Source of the DNA: an uncultured Kiritimatiellota bacterium
GTDB taxonomy: Bacteria; Verrucomicrobiota; Kiritimatiellia; RFP12; UBA1067
Direction: 5' to 3'
Length of the DNA: 15,401 bases
Assembly (NCBI GenBank): GCA_934635385.1
Contig: CAKTZI010000062.1
Location: 1-15,401, forward strand
Of the stretch, positions 6,793 through 12,582 are shown one piece after another. Each line of letters begins with the position of its first letter. Within the stretch, counting starts at the first letter, position 1. The position numbers were made by a program, and so were the translations under genes. The notes under the pieces were generated by a model that was not told the DNA's origin, did not search any database, and saw only the letters and a program-made list of their open reading frames with translations.

Positions 6793-6829
6793 CCACGTTT
6801 TTCGAGGCCCGACCCGTTCCAGTCCCGAA
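6793..6829. repeat. 37-bp interspersed element, copy B
   Basis: Same element as 6702-6738, in the same orientation with the same 11-bp spacer. Here the arms extend to TTTTTCG and CGAAAAA, a 7-bp inverted repeat. It lies 54 bp from copy A, upstream of dcm on the minus strand. Confidence 0.6.
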
Positions 6830-6847
6830 AAATCGAAAACTTTTTGA

Positions 6848-6853
6848 TATAAT
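6848..6853 (+). promoter_or_regulatory. Possible -10 promoter box (TATAAT)
   Basis: A perfect TATAAT in a TTTTTGATATAATCTGCG context, one of very few AT-rich patches here. No good -35 hexamer sits 16-18 bp upstream. If active it would transcribe rightward into the folded segment 6864-6985 and then antisense to the terminase 3' end. Confidence 0.3.
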
Positions 6854-6863
6854 CTGCGCCGGT

Positions 6864-6985
6864 GCCGATGGGAAGTACCAGGCAAGCCCTGCGGGTCAGC
6901 AGGGCACCTGTCTCGGCCATAACGATTGGTATACCCCGGCGGCATGACCATCGACGGATCGGGCGCAAGCCCGTCCGCCGATCCG
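6864..6985 (+). ncRNA. Candidate structured RNA between terminase and dcm (strand uncertain)
   Basis: Nested complementary segments form a long stem: GCCGA 6864-6868 with TCGGC 6913-6917, CAGG 6879-6882 with CCTG 6907-6910, and GCCCTGC 6886-6892 with GCAGGGC 6899-6905 closing a 6-nt loop. A second hairpin pairs CGGATCGG 6955-6962 with CCGATCCG 6978-6985. A GGGC-GCAA-GCCC tetraloop stem is an alternative at 6961-6972. A TATAAT lies just upstream on the plus strand. On the minus strand the same segment would be the 3' untranslated region of terminase and the second hairpin a weak terminator without a U-run. I recognise no known RNA family. Confidence 0.3.
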
Positions 6986-6986
6986 C

Positions 6987-9900
6987 TTACCTGTTCCGGG
7001 CCTTGCGGAGGTCGGAGCGCTTCACCTTGACCTTCGGCTTCTCTCTGGCGTGTGCATCCGTGCCCGCGAGCACACACCCGACCATCGAGGCGGCGACCGC
7101 GCATCCGACGATGCCGTCCCACCAGTGGTTGTCCTTCGCCTCCGGGCGCATCTTCCACTCCTCCACCTTCCGTCCGCGACCCTCTGTCTTCACCCGGTAC
7201 TCGGCGGTCAGATGCTCCGCGAAGAGCATGTGCGTCTCGCCGCTCCGCCCCCAGAGGGAGAGGCAGCCACGGTCGCCGACAGCCATGAGGAGGCGGCTTG
7301 CCACAAACGACTTCCAGAAGTTGGCGTCGAAAATGATGTGCCGGACGGCCCGCTTGCCCCGGATGTTCGGCATCCGCCAGTTGAGGCCGACGCGGTCGCC
7401 CGCCGCCTTCTTGTACTCCGACATGGGCTTCGAGCTTGCGCCGATGTACTTGCCGTGGCTCGGCACGATCACGTTCGCGTGTGCGGACTCGCGGCAGAAC
7501 TGGTATACGACGTCGGTCGACTGCCCCCAGTTCGCGTCGATGAGGCACTTCTCGATCTTCATCGCCGCCCCGTCGTCGCGGGCGAACTCGCGGGAGAGGT
7601 AGTCCTCCGTGAGCGCCTTGAGGCCGCCGTAGAGACACCCTTCGAGACCAGCCCTCGGGAACTTGACCTGCAGGGTCGGGTTCGCGTCCGAGAGGGAGAA
7701 GTACCGCCGCCGCTGGTCGGGCCACGTCCCGTAGTCGATCACCGAGCCGGTGAAATCGTCGTCCCACGCGCACACGACGAAGAAGAGCAGGGTCTTCTGC
7801 ACGTCAATGAACATCGTGAGGTGGTTCGCCGAGACGGGGACCGTCCTCTGCGTGTGTCCGTTCAGCTTGTTCACGATCCCGTCCACGGTCAGCTGCTCGT
7901 CCGACCCCAAGTCCTCCGGGAGCGGCTCGTTCTGGTACTCCGCCCAGAAGGCCGCCTCGTCCGTGAACTTGAGGTTCATCGCGTGTTGAACCGCGCTGAT
8001 CTCGTCGTAGTTGTGGCGGTCGGGCCAGGACACCACCGCGCCCTCGTCCATCTCCTCCCGGTGCTGGCGGTAGAACTCCGTCGCCTCCTCGAACGTCCCC
8101 TTCTCGCGAAGCTCGTCCGCACGGAGGTCGGCGTAGCGGTTCCACAGCTCCTCGTTCTTCGGGAACTGGTACATCATCTTGCACCTCTCGCCGTTCCACT
8201 CCGGGTGCTTGAGCTTGTCGAGGATCTGCTCGGCCATGTCGCCGGGGCGGATCACGGTGCAGGGCATGATGCCGGAGATCTTCTTTCCGGGGCCGGCGAG
8301 ACCCAAGATGTCCCCGGCAAGCACACGGACGCGCTTCCTCGTCTGCTCGATTGACCCTGCGGACTCGGACGTCTGCGGGTCGTCGATCACGACGAACTCC
8401 GGGCGGATCGTCCGACCGTCCGGCTTCTTGTACTTCATGCCGCGAATGCGCCCCGTGATGCCCGCCACCCGGACGATCACGCCCGAGGACGCCGCCCCCG
8501 CGATAGTCGGGAGGACGATCTCGTTCGCCGTCCAGGTGATCCGTGTGCGTTCGCCGTGGTAGAGCTGACCGGCGCACCGGTTCGCGATGCCCTGCAGCTT
8601 CTGGATCGGGTAGGCGACCTCTGGGAAGTCGGCGGCGATGTGTTCGTTCACCTCGAACTCGGTCTTGATCGAGTCGAGCATTTCGAGCGCGGCCGATTCC
8701 GACGCGCCCACGAGGACGACGAACTCGCGGTGCCCGTAGAGCATCGCCCAGATGGCGGCGGTCTCGGTAAGCGAGGAGTTGTGCGTCGGCACCATCGTCC
8801 TGCCGCAGAGGTAGAGATGGTTCGGAGAATCGACGACCACGAACTGGGTCGGGACGGTCGCGACCTTCTCGATCCGGGTGATCGTGCGCACCTCGCGTGG
8901 GCCGTGGCTCCAGGCCTTCCTCGCCCGCTTCCACACGTGCGGCGGCCTCGCGACGAGCCACGCCGCCTTGCGCTTGAGGAGGAACACCTCGTCATCCGCA
9001 TAGGGGGCGATGTAGAACCGACGATACGGCCCGTACTCCGACCCGTTCAGCGTCACCGTCCTGTCGGACGCGGAATAGCGGATGCCGAGGGACGAGAACA
9101 GTTCGCCGAAGTCCTCGGCGAAGGCCGGGTACTTAATGCAGATCTCGCACGTGCCGCCCTCGTTGACGTGACCGTCCGTGTCCATGATCCCCTGCAGAAG
9201 CGCCCTCCTCTGCGAGACAGAAGCGCGGAGATAGGCCTGCGGAATCCGCTTGTTGCCGAGAAGCCCCATCCACCGCAGCCTCGCCTGAAACGACCTCTCC
9301 CTCGCGATCCTCCCGCGAGGGCAGACCGTCATGCTGCACCTGACTGCCCGCCGACCGGATTCCGGCGCGACGATCTTCAGCTTCTCCGACGCCTCGTCGC
9401 GGAGGACGTTGGCGGCGATCTCCTCCGCATCCCCGTCGAAGAGCGTGACCGAGGAACACGTGCAGCATCCGTCGCCGAGCCACACCCCGAGGGCATACGG
9501 GGAGATCGGAAGCTCCGCCGCCGCGATGTCGAGCGGCTTCTGCATCGGAATGCGGAAGCGGCACTCGTTCCAGCCGCGCTTGCCGACGGCATAGCGCGTT
9601 GAGAGCCACTCGGTGGTTTCCGTCCTCATCCCCCGCCGCGAACGGATGTCCTCGACGGTCCAGAGATGCCCTGCGTCGCACACGACGGACGAGCCGTCGT
9701 TGAAGCTCACCCGGTAGCAGTCGTGATCTCGGTAGACGGGCGACTTACCGATCACCCGGCAGACGTGTCCGCGCTCGTCGAACAGTTCGTCGCCGACCGC
9801 CACCTTTCCCATCGTCGTCCAGCCGGACGGAGTGGGAAGCGGCGTGTCGAGCGCGAGGGCCTTTCCGCTGCCGCGAGACATCGCGAGGGCGAAGAGCCCG

Positions 9901-10352
9901 CCTTCGAGGACGGACTTCTGGATTTTCGCAATCGCCCGCAGATGGTCGTCTGACCACTTGAGCTGGTACACCTCCGGGAAGTAGGTCTCGCAGAAGAGCT
10001 TGAAGTCGAGGCGGCACTTCTCCTTGCGCTCGGGATCGTCCACGGGCGGGAGGTCGCCGATGTCGCGCCCCTCGAGAGACTTCTCGAGGGACTTCCTCGC
10101 CATCGCGTCCCGGAAGGAGGCGTAGTCGCCCTGCTGCTGTTCCTCGGCTGCGGCGGCGTTCTTCATGTCGACGAGCCACGCCGCGTACCGGAAGAAGTTG
10201 ATGCACCTCGGGTCCTCCACGCTGGCGATGCGGTAGCCCGCCCGCTCGAAGTGCCTGTAGATCTGCGCCGGGGAGGCGACGGTTCCGAAGTCGGTTGAGT
10301 TGACGAGCTTCACCAGCTCGGCTGGCTTGAGCTTCGAGGGGTTAATCGCCAT
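6987..10352 (-). CDS. terL: Terminase large subunit (gpA-like) interrupted by an intein
   Basis: 1121 aa as encoded; 760 aa after removal of the 361-aa intein. It is the ATP-driven motor and nuclease that cuts and packages phage DNA. Residues about 1-62 look like a small DNA-binding unit (NSTDFGTVASPAQIYRHFER), a possible fused or substitute small-subunit function. The Walker A motif MSRGSGK (158-164) is split by the intein and resumes as SSLTETAA. Walker B is FVVIDDPQ. The C-terminal nuclease shows acidic residues in MFIDVQKT, LIDANWGQ and DNHWWDGIVG. It starts 11 nt inside the 62-aa gene before it. A 561-bp noncoding gap separates it from dcm, so the head genes downstream may not depend on this transcript. 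The stop is TAA. Confidence 0.9.
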   Translation of the reverse strand: MAINPSKLKPAELVKLVNSTDFGTVASPAQIYRHFERAGYRIASVEDPRCINFFRYAAWLVDMKNAAAAEEQQQGDYASFRDAMARKSLEKSLEGRDIGDLPPVDDPERKEKCRLDFKLFCETYFPEVYQLKWSDDHLRAIAKIQKSVLEGGLFALAMSRGSGKALALDTPLPTPSGWTTMGKVAVGDELFDERGHVCRVIGKSPVYRDHDCYRVSFNDGSSVVCDAGHLWTVEDIRSRRGMRTETTEWLSTRYAVGKRGWNECRFRIPMQKPLDIAAAELPISPYALGVWLGDGCCTCSSVTLFDGDAEEIAANVLRDEASEKLKIVAPESGRRAVRCSMTVCPRGRIARERSFQARLRWMGLLGNKRIPQAYLRASVSQRRALLQGIMDTDGHVNEGGTCEICIKYPAFAEDFGELFSSLGIRYSASDRTVTLNGSEYGPYRRFYIAPYADDEVFLLKRKAAWLVARPPHVWKRARKAWSHGPREVRTITRIEKVATVPTQFVVVDSPNHLYLCGRTMVPTHNSSLTETAAIWAMLYGHREFVVLVGASESAALEMLDSIKTEFEVNEHIAADFPEVAYPIQKLQGIANRCAGQLYHGERTRITWTANEIVLPTIAGAASSGVIVRVAGITGRIRGMKYKKPDGRTIRPEFVVIDDPQTSESAGSIEQTRKRVRVLAGDILGLAGPGKKISGIMPCTVIRPGDMAEQILDKLKHPEWNGERCKMMYQFPKNEELWNRYADLRADELREKGTFEEATEFYRQHREEMDEGAVVSWPDRHNYDEISAVQHAMNLKFTDEAAFWAEYQNEPLPEDLGSDEQLTVDGIVNKLNGHTQRTVPVSANHLTMFIDVQKTLLFFVVCAWDDDFTGSVIDYGTWPDQRRRYFSLSDANPTLQVKFPRAGLEGCLYGGLKALTEDYLSREFARDDGAAMKIEKCLIDANWGQSTDVVYQFCRESAHANVIVPSHGKYIGASSKPMSEYKKAAGDRVGLNWRMPNIRGKRAVRHIIFDANFWKSFVASRLLMAVGDRGCLSLWGRSGETHMLFAEHLTAEYRVKTEGRGRKVEEWKMRPEAKDNHWWDGIVGCAVAASMVGCVLAGTDAHAREKPKVKVKRSDLRKARNR
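8778..9860 (-). mobile_element. Intein with LAGLIDADG homing endonuclease inside terL
   Basis: 361 residues (terL 165-525), inserted within the Walker A loop directly after SGK. Splicing block A starts ALALDTPLPTPSGWTTMG, with Ala at position 1. Block B is SVVCDAGHLW (His65, Trp67). The endonuclease motifs are PYALGVWLGDG (121-131) and LLQGIMDTDG (221-230), both with their acidic residue. Block F is QFVVVDSPNHLYL and the end is MVPTHN followed by Ser+1. Ala1, the Trp after His in block B and Thr before HN are marks of class 3 inteins. The Cys that class 3 uses at block F position 4, however, is Phe340 here (TTC, one base from TGC). Removal in frame restores an intact Walker A, so the boundaries are secure; splicing activity is in doubt. 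Confidence 0.92.
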
Positions 10353-10530
10353 TCAGGTTCCCTTTCAGTATCCACGCCACGTAGGCGATGAGGTTGATCG
10401 AGCTGTCCTCGTTCACGGGTGCGCCCGAAGCGATGTCCGCCGCGATGGTCTCCTCGGAGAACGTCCGAGACCCGCTCCCGGTGAGGACGCGCACCATGCC
10501 GTCCCTGCGAACCGAAGCAATGTTGGCCAT
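10342..10530 (-). CDS. Small conserved-looking protein upstream of terminase
   Basis: 62 aa, MANIASVRRDGMVRVLTGSG and onward, ending KGNLNGD. A perfect AAGGAGG lies 4-5 nt before the ATG, the strongest ribosome binding site in the window. The stop overlaps the terL start by 11 nt, so the two are translationally coupled. It has no membrane segment, no clear helix-turn-helix and no cysteine motif. By position it could stand where a small terminase subunit normally does, but at 62 aa it is too short for a standard one. I do not recognise the family. Confidence 0.7.
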   Translation of the reverse strand: MANIASVRRDGMVRVLTGSGSRTFSEETIAADIASGAPVNEDSSINLIAYVAWILKGNLNGD

Positions 10531-10649
10531 AGGGCCTCCTTTTTGAGTTGTTGAAATATCTTCACATTCCCGCTGGATATTCCCCGGCGATTACGGCATC
10601 ATGTGCGACGTAAACGCCCCGCTGGGGCCAAGAGAAAGGAAAACGAAAA

Positions 10650-11012
10650 ATGAACGAGAACATCAGAGTCGGAACCCGCGGCATCGTCAAGATCGGCCGC
10701 AACGAGGTCAAGGTGAAGGTCGTCGCCAAGGCGGAGAACGGCGGCTGGAAGGTCAGGACTGACTCCGGCAAGGAGCTGACCGTGAAGAACGTCAGCGTCG
10801 AGGCGAAGGCCGAGGCCCCCGCCGAGAAGAAGGAGGCCGCGCCGGAGCGCAAGCCCGCCGCCGCCCCGTCGGGGGAGCGCAAGCTCAGTCTAGTCAGCGC
10901 GGCCGCCGCCGTCCTCGAGCGGTCGGACGAGCCGATGACCGTCCGCCGCATGATCGACGCGGCGAAGGAGCAGAAGCTCTGGGAGCCGGGCGCGGGCAAG
11001 ACCCCGGAGTAA
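10650..11012 (+). CDS. HARE-HTH domain protein, truncated by in-frame TAA
   Basis: 120 aa to the TAA at 11010-11012. Residues about 1-50 (VGTRGIVKIGRNEVKVKVVA, then GGWKVRTDSGKELTVKNV) resemble a small SH3/KOW-like beta barrel. Residues 51-72 are an Ala/Lys/Glu/Pro linker. From about 75, KLSLVSAAAAVLERSDEPMT and KLWEPGAGKTPE match the first half of a HARE-HTH domain (HB1, ASXL, restriction endonuclease HTH), a winged-helix module linked to DNA binding and modification sensing. The second half follows in frame after the stop (11013-11111). The gene lies on the opposite strand to the head genes, divergent from the pre-terminase gene and convergent with the PnuC-like gene. GGA lies about 13 nt before the ATG. 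Confidence 0.7.
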   Translation: MNENIRVGTRGIVKIGRNEVKVKVVAKAENGGWKVRTDSGKELTVKNVSVEAKAEAPAEKKEAAPERKPAAAPSGERKLSLVSAAAAVLERSDEPMTVRRMIDAAKEQKLWEPGAGKTPE

Positions 11013-11111
11013 ACGCTCTACTCCGCGATCCTCCGCGAGATCAAGGCGAAGGGAGAGTCCTCCCGCTTCGTCAAGTCGGCCCGCGGCCTCTTCGCGATCC
11101 GCCGCGCCTGA
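11013..11111 (+). pseudogene. Second half of the HARE-HTH domain beyond the TAA
   Basis: Directly after the TAA the same frame reads TLYSAILREIKAKGE, then SSRFVKSARGLFAIRRA, and ends with TGA at 11109-11111. This is the expected rest of a HARE-HTH domain (normally GKTPxATLYxAIxREI...G.FxL). A full-length product would be 153-154 aa. TAA is the normal stop of neighbouring genes (721-723, 6987-6989), so a changed genetic code is unlikely. Nonsense mutation, sequencing error or readthrough remain. Confidence 0.6.
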
Positions 11112-11127
11112 ATCGCGGAAGTGGGGA

Positions 11128-11361
11128 TCATCTGGGCGGACGCTTCGTCCAGTCCCAGATGCCCCACACCGCGAAGGCGAAGTGGACGCCGTCGAGGACG
11201 GATCTCGCCCACAGCCCCTGATGGCAGTCGACGAACACCCACGCGAGGTTCACGACCGTCCAGATGTAGAAGCACGAGATCCGCTTCTTGACGTTCAGCG
11301 CGGTTCCGAGGAGGGACAGCGCGATGAGTCCCCACAGGAACGTCTGGAACTCATCGCTCAT
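11128..11361 (-). CDS. Small PnuC-like membrane protein
   Basis: 77 aa with three predicted membrane segments: FLWGLIALSLLGTALNV (8-24), ISCFYIWTVVNLAWVFVDC (28-46) and about residues 54-71 (VLDGVHFAFAVWGIWDW). The pattern LNVKKR followed by FYIW.V.NL.W, then a small turn and ALxVWGIWxW, resembles the repeat unit of PnuC nicotinamide riboside transporters. Full PnuC has about 200+ residues, so this is a half-size phage version, perhaps acting as an oligomer. The ATG lies inside the last codons of metK (11-nt overlap), so the two are co-expressed. Nicotinamide or other vitamin uptake is family inference; the substrate cannot be read from this sequence. Confidence 0.6.
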   Translation of the reverse strand: MSDEFQTFLWGLIALSLLGTALNVKKRISCFYIWTVVNLAWVFVDCHQGLWARSVLDGVHFAFAVWGIWDWTKRPPR

Positions 11362-12379
11362 GCCCGAACAGCCCCTCGCGGCAGGTCTCGGCGTAGGCGG
11401 GTTCCGCGAGATGCAGCTCGTCGATCACATGGCTCGGCGGGCAGTCCTCCGACCAGCACTTGAGGACGTTGCCGCCCCCGTCGGTCATCGTGACGCGGAT
11501 CTGCGAACGCCCGATGGCGCAGCTGATCGCACAGCGTACTTCATCGAGGTTCTGCTCGACGAGCCAGTCCAACGCCTTCTTCCGGGCGAGACGGTTCAAT
11601 GCGACGTCCGCCTTGGTGGGGTCCTTGCCCCACGGGCTGCCGCCGCCGATCTTCGAGTTGCCGCCATAGAAGTCCACGACGAGCTTGTGGCCAGTCGTGC
11701 CGCAGTCGCCAATCGGGCCGTGCGTCACGTAGCGGCCCGTGCCGTTCACGATCACCTCGCACTTGTCCCCCGCCAGCACCTTCACGTAGTCGACGATGAG
11801 CTTCTTCATGTCGTACTCCGTCACCGGGTCGAGGGGAATCGCGACCACGCACTCGACGGGCGTTCCGTCGATGACCGTGACCTGCGTCTTCACGTCCTTG
11901 CCGCCCCAGTCGCTGCGGTAGAGCGCGGTTCCGATCTCACGCGCCAGCCAGTAGTCGAGCGGCATGTGGCCGTGCTTCTGGTCGTTCACCGCGAGCCCGA
12001 AGAAGATGCCCTGGTCGCCCCAGCCCTCGCGGTTCACGCCCTGGGCGATGTCGCCGGACTGCTGCGAAAGATGGATCGTCACCTCCACGTCGCTGCCGCT
12101 GATGGCGTTCTCCCTCCCCCACTTGTCCCGGTACTCGTCGGTGTAGCCGACCTTCCGGATCGCCTCGCGGACGAGTTCCGCGATTTCGCCCTCCGTGAAC
12201 CGCCAGGACGAGGTCACCTCGCCCGAAACGGTGCAGAAGGTGTCCTTCAGCTGGACTTCGAGCGCGACCCGCGCCGTGCGGTCGTGTTCGAGGTAGCGGT
12301 CGAGCAGATAGCTCGCGATGTAGTCGCAGACGCGGTCGGGATGCCCCACCGCGCAGTATTCCGATGTCTGTACGTTCAT
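11351..12379 (-). CDS. metK: S-adenosylmethionine synthetase (phage type)
   Basis: 342 aa. It makes SAM from methionine and ATP in the cytoplasm. Motifs: GHPDR (12-16; usually GHPDK), SGEVT (52-56), SGDIAQG with Asp110, GDQGIFFG (121-128), DVKTQVT with Lys164, GPIGDCGTTGHK (221-232), GGGSPWGKDPTKAD (245-258) with Lys252, Lys256 and Asp258, and a C-terminal AETCREGLFGHER matching the usual ETAAYGHFGRE. The bacterial enzyme is about 384 aa; this one is shorter but keeps all three domains. The residue equal to Arg244 of E. coli MetK is His231. AGAGG stands 5 nt before the ATG. It lies between a DNA methyltransferase and a PnuC-like gene, and dcm is in the same phage, so it probably feeds DNA methylation during infection. 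Confidence 0.9.
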   Translation of the reverse strand: MNVQTSEYCAVGHPDRVCDYIASYLLDRYLEHDRTARVALEVQLKDTFCTVSGEVTSSWRFTEGEIAELVREAIRKVGYTDEYRDKWGRENAISGSDVEVTIHLSQQSGDIAQGVNREGWGDQGIFFGLAVNDQKHGHMPLDYWLAREIGTALYRSDWGGKDVKTQVTVIDGTPVECVVAIPLDPVTEYDMKKLIVDYVKVLAGDKCEVIVNGTGRYVTHGPIGDCGTTGHKLVVDFYGGNSKIGGGSPWGKDPTKADVALNRLARKKALDWLVEQNLDEVRCAISCAIGRSQIRVTMTDGGGNVLKCWSEDCPPSHVIDELHLAEPAYAETCREGLFGHER

Positions 12380-12391
12380 TTGAACCTCTTT

Positions 12392-12541
12392 CGTGTGCTT
12401 CCGCCGCGATAGTGTCGCGGACGTGTAGACTCTCTATCTTCCTGGGGTCATACCCCGACTTGTGCCGTTAAACGGCGGTTAAAGCCCGTTTATCGGCAGC
12501 TAAAGCCCGCTCCCCCGTGTGCTTCCGGCGGGATCGTGTCG
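12392..12541. repeat. Pair of 26-bp direct repeats flanking the metK leader
   Basis: CGTGTGCTTCCGCCGCGATA... at 12392-12417 recurs at 12516-12541 with 23 of 26 bases identical. Between them lie a GCCGTT-A-AACGGC dyad (12464-12476), a GGGG-TCATA-CCCC hairpin and a direct repeat GGCGGTTAAAGCCCG (12474-12488) / GGCAGCTAAAGCCCG (12495-12509). The first long repeat also contains CCGCGA-TAGTG-TCGCGG. The arrangement looks regulatory and lies in the leader of metK, but I recognise no known SAM riboswitch. Confidence 0.5.
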
Positions 12542-12570
12542 ATCCTGTGGATCCTGTACACGATCCCGCC
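12527..12570. terminator. 13-bp perfect hairpin between methyltransferase and metK
   Basis: GGCGGGATCGTGT (12527-12539) pairs perfectly with ACACGATCCCGCC (12558-12570) around an 18-nt loop. It lies 12 bp past the stop of the ParB-domain methyltransferase on the minus strand. There is no T-run on either side, so if it terminates it does so poorly or with a factor. It may instead protect RNA 3' ends or separate expression of the methyltransferase and metK. Confidence 0.45.
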
Positions 12571-12582
12571 CGTTGTAATACC

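Noticed and set aside
10650..11111. Genome-wide reassignment of TAA to explain the interrupted HARE-HTH gene.
   Set aside because: TAA is used as the natural final stop of DUF2190 (721-723) and terL (6987-6989), so it is read as stop in this genome.
12380..12582. A known SAM riboswitch (SAM-I, SAM-II, SAM/SAH types) before metK.
   Set aside because: I could not find their conserved cores or the expected pseudoknot in the minus-strand leader, only hairpins and direct repeats.
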